From JANMCE01 sp963791625 (GTDB lineage Bacteria; Actinomycetota; Acidimicrobiia; Acidimicrobiales; Ilumatobacteraceae), in contig CAWBTA010000007.1 in the NCBI GenBank assembly GCA_963791625.1, positions 62,001 through 126,000 of the forward strand: a stretch of 64,000 bases of DNA. The letters are read 5' to 3'. Both the position numbers and the translations under genes were made by a program. The notes under the pieces were generated by a model. It did no database searches and had not been told where the DNA came from. It saw only the letters and a program-made list of their open reading frames with translations. Of this stretch, positions 8,119 to 16,314 are shown one piece after another (the first letter of the stretch is position 1; each line of letters begins with the position of its first letter).

Positions 8119-9533
8119 CTACTGTCGCTGCCGAACGGGCACTGAACTTGGCGGTGGCGGAACGCGCCGCCGCACTCCTGCGCATACGTGAGGATCAGTG
8201 GTTTGACCGCAAAAGCGCACGAATCACCGGCAAGGATCTGGCCGAGAGTCTGGTGGCGTTTGCTAACGCTGATGGTGGCTTCATCGTCATCGGCCTATGG
8301 GACGGCCAGGTCGAGGGCATTTCGCAGGCTGTCGGCGGTCGGGTTTCTGAGTGGCAGCAAGCCGCGTTCGACTTCACCGTGCCTTCCGTACCGGCGAGAA
8401 CACAGTTCGTTGAGTGCATCAATCGAAGTGGCGTACTCGATCAGCTGATGGTCATCGAGATTCAACCCAGCCAGCAGGTACACGCAACAAGGCGCGATGA
8501 CGTCTTCCTTCGCGTCGGGGACGAGAACCGAAGACTCACCTTTGCTCAACGGCAAGAACTGGTCTACGACAAGGGTCAGTCCAACTTTGAGACCACGGTT
8601 GTTCCCAATGTCGATCTTGCGGACCTCGATCAGGGCCTTCTTGGTGTGTATGCCGAAGCGGTTCACCACCCAGCACCCCTGCGACTGCTTAGCGCACGTG
8701 GACTTATGACCCGTTCTGGGCAACCGACCGTCGGCGCGGTGCTCCTGTTTGCTAAGGAACCGCAACGATGGTTCCCCGAGGCGAGTACCCGCGTCTTACG
8801 TTACCGAGGCGTTGAGCGTGGAACAGGTGCCCGCCAGCAACTCTTACACGATCGAAGGATTGATGGCCCGGTACCCCATCAACTCACCGAGGCGCGGAAG
8901 GAGATATTCGATCTGCTGCCGACCCGGAGCGCGCTCGGCCGGGACGGCCGGTTTGAGCAGATCGGGCTTATTCCGCAAGACGCCTGGCTGGAGGCCTTGG
9001 TGAACGCCGCCGTTCACCGGTCCTACAGCGTCAGCGGCGACCACATCCGTGTGGAGATTTTTGACGATCGGATTGAGATCGAAAGTCCCGGCCGGTTCCC
9101 TGGCATCGCCGACACGTCTGATCCACTCCGCGTGACGCGGTTCGCACGAAACCCCCGCATCGCCAGAGTGTGTGCTGACCTTTCGTTCGGCCAGGAATTG
9201 GGCGAGGGCATACGGCGAATCTTTGAGGAGATGCGACTGGCCGGTCTCAGTGACCCAAGCTATTTCCAAACCTCCGGCAGCGTACGGGTCACCCTCTCCT
9301 CGGCCCCGGTGGACCGAGAACTTGAGAGTCGGCTCCCACCGGGTGCCCGAGACATTGCTTCACTCGTCCGGCAAACCGGTCGCCTCAGCACCGGTGAGAT
9401 CATCGCCGCGAGCGGTCTCTCGCGGCCGGTGGTGATTCGACAGCTGAAGTCCCTCCAAGAAGCCGGGATCCTCGAACGGCACGGCCATAGCCCGAAAGAT
9501 CCGCGTGCCTACTGGGCGCTTCGAGTCACATGA
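8115..9533 (+). CDS. AlbA_2 / HATPase_c_4 / winged-helix ATP-binding regulator
   Basis: 472 residues in three parts. An N-terminal AlbA_2 (Schlafen AlbA-like, DNA/RNA-binding) domain at about 20-135 contains FDRKSARITGKDLAESLVAF then ANADGGFIVIGL. A GHKL-like HATPase_c_4 domain at about 235-385 contains ALVNAAVHRSY and FGQELGEGIRRIFEEM. A C-terminal winged helix at about 410-472 contains LSTGEIIAASGLSRPVVIRQL. The family is usually annotated as putative transcriptional regulator or RecG-like helicase-related protein and is common in accessory and defence islands. The start codon lies inside a perfect palindrome with the promoter, so I infer autorepression. The gene stands alone, flanked by housekeeping genes. 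Confidence 0.88.
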   Translation: MSTVAAERALNLAVAERAAALLRIREDQWFDRKSARITGKDLAESLVAFANADGGFIVIGLWDGQVEGISQAVGGRVSEWQQAAFDFTVPSVPARTQFVECINRSGVLDQLMVIEIQPSQQVHATRRDDVFLRVGDENRRLTFAQRQELVYDKGQSNFETTVVPNVDLADLDQGLLGVYAEAVHHPAPLRLLSARGLMTRSGQPTVGAVLLFAKEPQRWFPEASTRVLRYRGVERGTGARQQLLHDRRIDGPVPHQLTEARKEIFDLLPTRSALGRDGRFEQIGLIPQDAWLEALVNAAVHRSYSVSGDHIRVEIFDDRIEIESPGRFPGIADTSDPLRVTRFARNPRIARVCADLSFGQELGEGIRRIFEEMRLAGLSDPSYFQTSGSVRVTLSSAPVDRELESRLPPGARDIASLVRQTGRLSTGEIIAASGLSRPVVIRQLKSLQEAGILERHGHSPKDPRAYWALRVT

Positions 9534-9593
9534 CAAACCGCTGACCTCGCACTCTCGACGAAGGGATGTTTTGGTTCACTCGGTCGGGCCGTT

Positions 9594-9599
9594 TAAGGT
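9594..9599 (+). promoter_or_regulatory. -10 box of B12-binding subunit/sucCD operon (leaderless type)
   Basis: TAAGGT ends 8 nt before the GTG at 9608. Confidence 0.5.
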
Positions 9600-9607
9600 G
9601 CGAAACC

Positions 9608-10012
9608 GTGAAGCGGGTCTATCGAGTGGTCGTCGCCAAGCCAGGGCTGGACGGGCACGACCGCGGGGCCAAGACCATCACCCGGGCGTTGCGTGACGCC
9701 GGTTTTGAAGTGATCTACACGGGCTTGCATCAGACCCCCGAACAGATCGCCGAAACCGCCCTGCAAGAAGATGTCGACGCCGTCGGGCTTTCGCTCCTTT
9801 CGGGTGCGCACAACACACTGTTTCCCCGAGTCATGGAAGAGTTACGGTCACGGGACCTCGGTGACGTGTTGATTTTCGGCGGTGGCGTCATTCCCAACGC
9901 GGATGTCGTCACGCTGAAGGCGCAAGGCGTTTCGGAAGTGTTCACACCAGGTAGTTCGTTGAAAGACATTTGTCGTTGGCTGGAAGATGCCCTCGACTCG
10001 AAAGAGGGTTAG
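9608..10012 (+). CDS. methylmalonyl-CoA mutase-type cobalamin-binding small subunit
   Basis: 134-residue stand-alone B12-binding domain. It carries the DxHxxG motif (GLDGHDRG, His about residue 17), whose His ligates cobalt when cobalamin binds base-off, then SLLSGAH and FGGGVIP, which bind the nucleotide tail. The size matches the small C-terminal subunit of split mutases, which pairs with a separate catalytic chain not found in this window. The GTG at 9608 is chosen because residues encoded before it are not conserved. It lies 3 nt upstream of sucC, so propionate/odd-chain carbon entering as succinyl-CoA is directly linked to succinyl-CoA synthetase. Confidence 0.92.
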   Translation: MKRVYRVVVAKPGLDGHDRGAKTITRALRDAGFEVIYTGLHQTPEQIAETALQEDVDAVGLSLLSGAHNTLFPRVMEELRSRDLGDVLIFGGGVIPNADVVTLKAQGVSEVFTPGSSLKDICRWLEDALDSKEG

Positions 10013-10015
10013 GCG

Positions 10016-11167
10016 ATGGACCTATTCGAATATCAGGGGAAGCAGTACTTCGCGAAGTACGACATTCCCGTGTCCCCCGGCGCAGCAGTCACGACCCCAC
10101 AGGAGGCCGTAGATGTTGCCAACAGCATCGGCTACCCAGTTGTGGTGAAGGCCCAGGTGCAGGTTGGTGGTCGTGGGAAGGCGGGTGGCATCAAACTTGC
10201 CGCCAACGCTGCCGAGACGCTTGAACATGCAACCAACATCTTGGGCATGGACATCAAGGGCCACATCGTGCACGTGGTCTGGGTAGAGAAAGCCTCCGAC
10301 ATCGCCGAGGAGTACTACGCCAGCTACACCCTCGACCGCGGAGCAAAGAAGCATCTCCTGATGCTGTCCGCACAGGGTGGTGTGGAGATCGAAGTGGTAG
10401 CCGAGGAAAATCCTGACGCCATTCTGTTGCGCCATATCGACCCAGTCGATGGGTTCACGCTGGCCGAGGCGCATCAGGCATGTGTGGATGCCAAGCTCAA
10501 CCCGGAAGCCGTTGATGGTGCCGCCGAGATCCTGGTGAAGCTCTACCACTGCTTCACTGCCGGCGACTGCGACCTGGCCGAAATCAATCCGCTCATCTTC
10601 CGTCCCGACGGTGGTGTGCATGCGCTCGACGCCAAGGTGTCACTCGACAACAACGCGGCCTATCGCCACCCGGAATGGGACGAATATCGAGCCACCGAAG
10701 TGCTCGACGAGCGCGAGAAGCTCGCCCGAGAGTCCGACCTGCAGTACATCGGTCTCGATGGCTCGGTTGGCATCATCGCCAACGGCGCAGGCCTGGCCAT
10801 GTCGACCCTCGACATGGTCAATCAGGTCGGTGGCTCAGCCGCCAACTTCCTCGACATCGGCGGCGGCGCCAACGCCGACGTCATGGCGGCGGCCCTGAAC
10901 GTCATCAACTTCGACGAGAACGTGAAGGCCATCTTCATCAACATCTTCGGCGGCATCACCCGCGGCGAAGAGGTAGCGAAGGGCATCGTGGAAGCGATGA
11001 GCCGAGTCGATTTGCGGGCACCGATTGTTATTCGCCTCGACGGCACCAACGCCGAAGAGGGACGCAAGATCCTGCTCGACGCCGGCATCCCGGCATCGAA
11101 ACTCATCAGCAAGGCCACCATGTTGGAAGCAGCCGAAGCTGCCGTTGCACTAGCGAAAGGCGCGTAA
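10016..11167 (+). CDS. sucC: succinyl-CoA synthetase subunit beta
   Basis: 383 residues, close to the family norm of about 388. Together with SucD it interconverts succinyl-CoA and succinate with NDP phosphorylation in the TCA cycle. Seen: the N-terminal signature MDLFEYQGKQYFAKYDIPV, the ATP-grasp stretch VVKAQVQVGGRGKAGGIKLA, the metal-binding EINPLI, and the C-terminal CoA-ligase region NIFGGITRGEEVAKGI. It follows the B12 protein by 3 nt and precedes sucD by 4 nt, forming one operon. Confidence 0.97.
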   Translation: MDLFEYQGKQYFAKYDIPVSPGAAVTTPQEAVDVANSIGYPVVVKAQVQVGGRGKAGGIKLAANAAETLEHATNILGMDIKGHIVHVVWVEKASDIAEEYYASYTLDRGAKKHLLMLSAQGGVEIEVVAEENPDAILLRHIDPVDGFTLAEAHQACVDAKLNPEAVDGAAEILVKLYHCFTAGDCDLAEINPLIFRPDGGVHALDAKVSLDNNAAYRHPEWDEYRATEVLDEREKLARESDLQYIGLDGSVGIIANGAGLAMSTLDMVNQVGGSAANFLDIGGGANADVMAAALNVINFDENVKAIFINIFGGITRGEEVAKGIVEAMSRVDLRAPIVIRLDGTNAEEGRKILLDAGIPASKLISKATMLEAAEAAVALAKGA

Positions 11168-11171
11168 GAAC

Positions 11172-12074
11172 ATGGCGATCTTCGTCGACGAAAATACCAA
11201 GGTCATCGTGCAGGGCCTCACCGGTGGGCAGGGCAAGTACCACGGGCTCAAGAACAAGGCATACGGCACGCAGGTTGTGGCCGGGTGCACCCCCGGCAAG
11301 GGCGGCAGTAACGTGGAAGGCATCCCCGTGTTCAACACGGTGGCCGAAGCCAAGGCGGCAACGGGTGCAACCGCTTCGTTCGTGGCGGTGCCGCCGAAGG
11401 CTGCTGCCGCAGCCATTCTCGAAGCAGCTGCGGCGGGTATCGAGTTTATTGTGTGCATCACCGAAGGCATCCCGGCCCAGGACGAGGCCAAGGTCTACAA
11501 CACGCTCATCCGTGACTTCCCGAATACCCGACTGCTCGGACCGAACTGCCCCGGCATCATCAGCCCGGGCAAATGCAACATCGGCATCACCGCCGGCGAG
11601 ATCGCGCTGCCACCGCAGCCGGGCAAGCCGACGGTCGGCATCGTGAGCCGCTCCGGCACGCTCACCTATCAGGCCCTGTACGAGCTAAAGCTGCAGGGCA
11701 TTGGCGTGTCCACCTGCGTGGGCATCGGCGGCGACCCGGTTCCGGGCACCAACTTCATCGACTGCCTGTCGCGCTTTCAGGCCGACCCGGAGACCGACGC
11801 CATCATCATGATCGGCGAGATCGGCGGCTCGGCCGAAGAGGAAGCAGCCGAGTACATCAAGGCCAACGTCACCAAGCCGATGAGCGCCTACATCGCCGGG
11901 GTCACGGCGCCGGAGGGCAAGAAGATGGGTCACGCCGGCGCCATCGTGTCGGGCGGCAAGGGCACGGCCAAGGGCAAAATGGACGCGTTGCGAGCAGCCG
12001 GCGTAAAGGTCGGACTGAACCCAACCGAAGCCGGTCAGCTCATGGGCGAGATCGTCCGCGGCCTCACCAAGTAG
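11172..12074 (+). CDS. sucD: succinyl-CoA synthetase subunit alpha
   Basis: 300 residues, the usual length. The N-terminal CoA-binding Rossmann domain starts IFVDENTKVIVQGLTGGQG, and LLGPNCPGIISPGKCNIGI follows. The phosphohistidine region near the C-terminus is GKKMGHAGAIVSGGKGTA (active His in GHAGA). It acts with SucC in an alpha/beta complex. A small hairpin, CGCAGC-GGGA-GCTGCG (12081-12096), follows the stop and may end the operon, though it lacks a T tract. Confidence 0.97.
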   Translation: MAIFVDENTKVIVQGLTGGQGKYHGLKNKAYGTQVVAGCTPGKGGSNVEGIPVFNTVAEAKAATGATASFVAVPPKAAAAAILEAAAAGIEFIVCITEGIPAQDEAKVYNTLIRDFPNTRLLGPNCPGIISPGKCNIGITAGEIALPPQPGKPTVGIVSRSGTLTYQALYELKLQGIGVSTCVGIGGDPVPGTNFIDCLSRFQADPETDAIIMIGEIGGSAEEEAAEYIKANVTKPMSAYIAGVTAPEGKKMGHAGAIVSGGKGTAKGKMDALRAAGVKVGLNPTEAGQLMGEIVRGLTK

Positions 12075-12106
12075 CCGACCCGCAGCGGGAGCTGCGGCCT
12101 GACGCG

Positions 12107-12112
12107 TACACT
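12107..12112 (+). promoter_or_regulatory. -10 box of azlCD (leaderless type)
   Basis: TACACT ends 8 nt before the GTG at 12121 and partly overlaps the left arm of the inverted repeat 12109-12136. Confidence 0.6.
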
Positions 12113-12136
12113 CCCCCGACGTGAGTCGGGGGAGTG
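12109..12136. promoter_or_regulatory. 12-bp perfect inverted repeat with azlC start codon in the loop
   Basis: Arms CACTCCCCCGAC (12109-12120) and GTCGGGGGAGTG (12125-12136) flank GTGA, whose GTG is the azlC initiation codon. As RNA this would be a stem closed by a GNRA-type tetraloop; as DNA it is an operator overlapping the -10 box and predicted transcription start. Confidence 0.75.
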
Positions 12137-12801
12137 GGGCGCAGCGTTCGGCATCGGTGGTTTCAGCCGGAGTACTGCTCGGCTTGGCGGTTGGAGTCTT
12201 CGGTGTTTCCTTCGGACTGATTGCGGTGACTGCCGGACTGTCTCCGGCCAAGGCCTGTGCGATGAGCCTGCTGGTGTTCACCGGCGCCTCCCAATTCGCC
12301 GCGGTCGGCGTGGTGGGCGCCGGAGGATCACCGGTGGCGGCTATTGCCTCTGCGCTGTTCTTGGGCGCCCGCAATGCGGCGTATGGCCTCACGATGGCCC
12401 CGATCATGACGGGTCGGCTACCCAAGCGACTCGTGGCCGCACAACTGGTGATCGATGAGTCGACGGCACTCGCGATGGCCCAGTCGGACAATCGGGAACG
12501 GCAGCGCGGATTCTGGGCCGCGGGCGTCAGCATCTACGTGTTCTGGAACATCGGAACGGTCATCGGCGCGTTGGGCGGGCAGCTCATCGGGAAACCGGAA
12601 ACATGGGGACTCGATGCTGCGTTTCCCGCCGCGTTCGTGGCGCTGCTCATTCCGCACCTTCGCAGAGTCGGGGGCAAACAGACGGCACTGCTCGGTGCCG
12701 CTTTCGCCATCGCGCTCACGCCGATTCTCCCGCCCGGTATTCCGATCCTGTTCGCTGCCGTCGCATCGGTGCTCGGACTGCGAAGGCGAACAGCGCCGTG
12801 A
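12121..12801 (+). CDS. azlC: AzlC family branched-chain amino acid permease, large subunit
   Basis: 226-residue inner-membrane protein with several hydrophobic helices. The family signature SLLVFTGASQFAAVGVV and FLGARNAAYGL are present. AzlC with AzlD exports branched-chain amino acids or analogues such as azaleucine in characterised systems; the substrate here is inferred. The GTG at 12121 lies in the loop of a perfect inverted repeat. The stop overlaps the azlD start as GTGA (12798-12801), indicating coupled translation. Confidence 0.9.
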   Translation: MSRGSGAQRSASVVSAGVLLGLAVGVFGVSFGLIAVTAGLSPAKACAMSLLVFTGASQFAAVGVVGAGGSPVAAIASALFLGARNAAYGLTMAPIMTGRLPKRLVAAQLVIDESTALAMAQSDNRERQRGFWAAGVSIYVFWNIGTVIGALGGQLIGKPETWGLDAAFPAAFVALLIPHLRRVGGKQTALLGAAFAIALTPILPPGIPILFAAVASVLGLRRRTAP

Positions 12802-13100
12802 GTTGGGCAACCATCTTCGTCATCGCCGGTGGGGCGTACCTGCTCAAGGTGAGTGGTCTCGTGCTGCTTCGAGGCTGGCAGCCGCCCACCGTGGTGCAAC
12901 GCTGCCTCGATCTGCTGCCGGCTGCGCTCATCGCCGCGTTGATCGTGGTGAACACCGTGGTGACGGGCCGACACCTCGTCGCCGATGCGCGGTTGGTGGG
13001 CGTCTCCTCGGCAGCGGTTGCCGCGTGGCGCAAGCTGCCCTTCCCCGTCGTGGTCATCATCGGCGCCGCGGTCACCGCACTGGTGCGTCGGCTCGCCTGA
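12798..13100 (+). CDS. azlD: AzlD family transporter, small subunit
   Basis: 100-residue hydrophobic protein, the usual AzlD size, with about four helices and the family-like stretches GGAYLLKVSGLVLL, PAALIAALIVVN and a C-terminal VVVIIGAAVTALVRRL. The longer open frame starting at 12603 runs through azlC in another frame; the GTG at 12798 overlapping the azlC stop is the credible start. Partner of AzlC in amino-acid efflux. Confidence 0.88.
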   Translation: MSWATIFVIAGGAYLLKVSGLVLLRGWQPPTVVQRCLDLLPAALIAALIVVNTVVTGRHLVADARLVGVSSAAVAAWRKLPFPVVVIIGAAVTALVRRLA

Positions 13101-13142
13101 TCAGCACGGGTGTTGGTTTTGTTCAAGTCCACGTCCGCCTCG

Positions 13143-13148
13143 TACGTT
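13143..13148 (+). promoter_or_regulatory. -10 box of purH (leaderless type)
   Basis: TACGTT ends 6 nt before the ATG at 13155. Confidence 0.5.
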
Positions 13149-13154
13149 CATGCC

Positions 13155-14657
13155 ATGACCAAACGAGCGTTGCTGTCCGTTTTCGACAAGACGGGCATCG
13201 TCGATTTTGCTCGCTCCTTGGTTGAGCTCGGCTGGGAGGTCGTGTCGAGCGGCGGCACCGCCAAGGTGATTGGCGAGGCCGGCATTCCCGTTCGCGACGT
13301 CGCCGAGATCACCGGGTTGCCTGCCATTCTCGGCCACCGCGTCGTTACGCTTCACCCGAAGATTCATGGCGGGCTGCTGGCCGACCTCGACGACTCGAGC
13401 CACGTTGCCGACCTGGAGCGCTACGGCATTGAGCCCTTCAGTCTGGTGGCGGTCAATCTCTACCCGTTCCGGGCCCAGCCTGGCATCGAGATGATCGACA
13501 TCGGTGGCCCGGCCATGGTGCGTGCCGCGGCCAAGAACCACGCGCACGTTGGTGTGGTCGTGTCGCCATCTGAGTATCCGGGCGTGCTGAACGAACTGCG
13601 GGCCGCGGGTTCGCTCTCGGCTTCCACCCGCCGCGCCCTCGCCCGCGCCGCCTTCGCACATACGGCGGCGTACGACGCCGAGGTCGTCACCTGGTTCGAC
13701 TCGGTGGAGAGCGACGACATGCTGCCGGCAACGCTGCACCTCGCGCTCGAAAAGGCTCAGCCGCTTCGCTATGGCGAGAACCCGCATCAAGCCGGAGCGC
13801 GCTATCGCCGCATAGGCGCGACAAGTTGGTGGGATGTCGCCGTGCAGCACAACGGCAAGGAGATGAGCTACCTCAACGTCTATGACACCGAAGCCGCGTG
13901 GCGACTGGTGAACCGATTCGACGGACCAGCTGCGGTGGTCGTGAAGCACGCCAACCCGTGCGGCGTCGCCGTCGCGTCGTCTATCGAAGACGCCTACCGG
14001 CGAGCACACGCGTGCGATCCGGTCTCGGCGTTCGGCGGCATCGTCGCGCTCAATCGCCCCGTCACGACTGAACTGGCCAACGATCTGGTCGGCGTGTTTA
14101 CCGAAGTCGTCGTGGCGCCGTCGTTCAGCGAGGATGCCCTGGCCGTGTTGGCGACGAAGGCCAACCTGCGCGTGCTCTCCGCCCCGGCTCCTGGCCATGA
14201 CACGCTCGACATCCGAGGTGTTGACGGTGGCTTGCTCATCCAGGATCGTGATCCTGTCTCGGTTGATCGGTCGGCCTGGCGGGTTGTCAGTCGTCGTCAG
14301 CCGACAGAAGCCGAATGGCGTGATCTCGAACTTGGCTGGGTAGTCGTGGCCTCGGTGAGCTCCAACGCCATTGTGATCACCCACGACGAGCAGGCGGTCG
14401 GCATCGGCGCCGGACAACAAAACCGTCTGGACTCTGCCCGCATCGCAGTGGAGAAGGCCGCCGACCGGGCGCCGGGCGCTGTGGCCTCCAGCGATGCATT
14501 CTTCCCCTTCCGCGACGGTCTCGACGCTCTGGCTGCGTCGGGCGTGACTGCGGCCATCGAGCCCGGTGGCAGCATGCGAGACGCCGACGTCATCGCCGCG
14601 GCCGACGAACACAACATGGCTCTCGTCTTCACGAGCGAGCGGCACTTCAAGCACTAG
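13155..14657 (+). CDS. purH: bifunctional AICAR formyltransferase / IMP cyclohydrolase
   Basis: 500 residues, slightly shorter than the usual 510-530. It performs the last two steps of IMP synthesis. The N-terminal MGS-like cyclohydrolase domain shows SVFDKTGIVDFARSL and VVTLHPKIHGGLLA. The C-terminal transformylase shows LRYGENPHQ, VVKHANPCGVA and the late SDAFFPFRDGLD. Fifteen residues upstream of the ATG at 13155 are open but not conserved, and a -10 box lies just before this ATG. Its stop overlaps by 4 nt the stop of the convergent, truncated ABC exporter, suggesting a rearrangement joint just behind purH. Confidence 0.96.
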   Translation: MTKRALLSVFDKTGIVDFARSLVELGWEVVSSGGTAKVIGEAGIPVRDVAEITGLPAILGHRVVTLHPKIHGGLLADLDDSSHVADLERYGIEPFSLVAVNLYPFRAQPGIEMIDIGGPAMVRAAAKNHAHVGVVVSPSEYPGVLNELRAAGSLSASTRRALARAAFAHTAAYDAEVVTWFDSVESDDMLPATLHLALEKAQPLRYGENPHQAGARYRRIGATSWWDVAVQHNGKEMSYLNVYDTEAAWRLVNRFDGPAAVVVKHANPCGVAVASSIEDAYRRAHACDPVSAFGGIVALNRPVTTELANDLVGVFTEVVVAPSFSEDALAVLATKANLRVLSAPAPGHDTLDIRGVDGGLLIQDRDPVSVDRSAWRVVSRRQPTEAEWRDLELGWVVVASVSSNAIVITHDEQAVGIGAGQQNRLDSARIAVEKAADRAPGAVASSDAFFPFRDGLDALAASGVTAAIEPGGSMRDADVIAAADEHNMALVFTSERHFKH

Positions 14658-15825
14658 CGGGCATCCTCCTCGCCCTCAAAGCTCACGTCTCGTAGAGCGT
14701 CGGTTTCGGCGTCGGGGTATCTGAACGACACGTTGTGGAAGTGAATGGTGCCGTCGACGAAGGGTACCTCGCACACGGTGCGCCGCTCAGTGACTGAGGG
14801 CGTGGCGGCGAAGAGTTCGACCACGCGCTCGCCGCTCGCTGCCGCTGACTGCATGCTCTGCGACAGCCGACCGAGCCCGCGGATCGGGCTGAAGAGCTGC
14901 GTGAGATAGGCCAAGAAGGCCGTCAGTTCTCCGAACGTCAGGGACCGGTTGCGGATCTGGAATGCGCCAAAGGCAACGGCCGCACCGCCGCCGATGAGCT
15001 CAAGCACCTCGACAAATGGGCGGTAGAGGGCCCGTAGCCGCGCCGATTTCATGTCGGCCTCAAACAGCCGATGCATGTCCTGGCTGAAGCGTCGAAGCTC
15101 GGCCGCTTCGCCGTTGTTGGCCTGAACAGCGGTGACACTGCCGAGAATCTCCTCAGCAGAGGTGGACAGTGCCCCGGTCAGCTGCCGCCGAGCCCGAGCA
15201 AGCTCGCGCGTGCGGCCAGCGAATCGTCGGGCCAACAGCACAAAGAACGGCACGATAAGCAGCGCCGAAAGCGCCATCTTCCACTCCAGAAGAAACAGCG
15301 CAGTACCGAGGACAACAACACGGAGTGAGTTGGAAAGACCCTCCTGTAGACCCGACAATACAAAGCCTTCTATGGCCGAAACATCTCCGCTTAGACGCGC
15401 CAAAAGATCCCCGAGCGGGTGTTTGTCGAAGAACTCCGGAGAGAGCTTTAGGAGGCGACTCAGCAAACTCGGCGAATACTTTGAATAAATCGAGAACTCA
15501 CCGATGCCGATATTGCGGCCTCCGCATAACCAGCCAGGGATTCCATCAACGTGAGTACAGCCATCAGCCCAAGGAGTGGGCCGAGGCGGTCGGGGCGACC
15601 TGGTACGAGGACACGATCGATGATCACATGAAAGATCCAGACGCCGCCCGCCGCCGCAACGGGCGAGACCAGGTTCAGGAGAACAACGACCGCAAGCCGC
15701 AGACGGAACGGCTTGGCAAAAGGCCAAAAAATCCGGAATTGATCGGTAATCGGGTGCCTTATTGGCTTTCCCTGGGAGAGCTGGCGTCGAGTCCGGGTGT
15801 ACGGCGCAACGAGCGGAACCGTCAT
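14654..15825 (-). pseudogene. ABC exporter remnant: frameshifted membrane domain, nucleotide-binding domain missing
   Basis: Two frames together encode a type IV ABC exporter membrane domain. From 15825 the first frame gives FWPFAKPFRLRLAVVVLLNL to QSIRRV and then hits a stop. From about 15464 the second frame continues LLSRLLKLSPEFFDKHPLGD, the coupling-helix region, through DVSAIEGFVLSGLQEGL to RYPDAETDALRDVSFEG. One lost base in the AAA run at 15465-15467 (plus strand) would explain the shift. The protein then stops before any Walker A, LSGGQ or Walker B, exactly where purH ends. Most likely a decayed exporter of the peptide encoded upstream; a sequencing error could explain the frameshift but not the missing domain. 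Confidence 0.82.
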
Positions 15826-15878
15826 GGGAGGGCCACCGAGGGTGGCATCACCGGGCGAACCCGGTGATGCCGGGTCGG

Positions 15879-16049
15879 CTACCAGCAGCCGCCGCTGCCC
15901 GAACCGCCGGACTTGCCGCCTCCGGACTTGCCGCCTCCTGATTTGCCTCCGCCTGATTTGCCTCCGCCCTTACCTGATTTGCCTCCGCCCTTACCTGACT
16001 TGCCGTTCCCTCCGCCGTAGGCGGGTGACGCGTGCGAAAAAGCTCCCAT
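15879..16049 (-). CDS. 56-aa Gly/Lys/Ser-repeat small protein
   Basis: Small gene with a good Shine-Dalgarno (AAGGAG, 7 nt before the ATG at 16049), unusual in this window. It encodes MGAFSHASPAYGGG, then a run of GGGKS units with lysine spacers from about residue 16 to 48, and ends SGSGGCW. It has no signal peptide or membrane segment. It lies 53 nt upstream of a same-strand ABC exporter remnant, so it may be a secreted or modified peptide precursor (Gly-rich bacteriocin-like) that lost its exporter; a nucleic-acid-binding or structural peptide is the alternative. No family is recognised. Confidence 0.65.
   Translation of the reverse strand: MGAFSHASPAYGGGNGKSGKGGGKSGKGGGKSGGGKSGGGKSGGGKSGGSGSGGCW
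15909..15995. repeat. 15/21-bp tandem repeat inside the GGGKS peptide gene
   Basis: Two copies of GGACTTGCCGCCTCC (15909-15938), two of TGATTTGCCTCCGCC (15939-15968), then CTTACC plus a further TGATTTGCCTCCGCC and CTTACC. Exact repetition of synonymous codons points to recent slippage expansion of the GGGKS unit. Confidence 0.85.
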
Positions 16050-16056
16050 AGTGAGT

Positions 16057-16062
16057 CTCCTT
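16057..16062 (-). promoter_or_regulatory. Shine-Dalgarno of the GGGKS peptide gene
   Basis: AAGGAG on the minus strand, 7 nt from the ATG at 16049. Strong anti-SD match, in contrast with the leaderless starts of most neighbours; it decides the start. The rest of 16050-16314 is AT-richer than the genes and shows only the mdh -10 box and a weak ACTGT-CTTC-ACAGT hairpin (16176-16189). Confidence 0.7.
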
Positions 16063-16302
16063 ATCTAGGTATGTTTGGTGCCAACCTTCCCTAATGCAGC
16101 GAAAGTTCGCGGTCAAAACGATAAGGCAACCTACCGAGGCGCCTAGGTCTGGAGAACTACCTTTACACACTCTTTACTGTCTTCACAGTGCGTCTTCTAG
16201 TTGCTATGTCGGGTGTTGTTGCCGCGTGCGTGGGCATTACGTTTAGGAGTGCCATTGGGATTGCGTCTTTTCGGATCTTTTGGGCAAGAACTGAAGACGA
16301 AT

Positions 16303-16308
16303 TAGGGT
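16303..16308 (+). promoter_or_regulatory. -10 box of mdh (leaderless type)
   Basis: TAGGGT ends 6 nt before the ATG at 16315. Confidence 0.5.
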
Positions 16309-16314
16309 CTTGCC

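Noticed and set aside
10675..11646. Arg/His-rich plus-strand frame across sucC and sucD
   Set aside because: Out-of-frame shadow of two clear enzymes.
13101..14654. 517-codon minus-strand frame opposite purH
   Set aside because: Antisense shadow; purH motifs cover the same bases.
15909..15995. Tandem repeats considered as a CRISPR or VNTR array
   Set aside because: Units are contiguous without spacers and are codon repeats in a coding frame with SD and start; not CRISPR.
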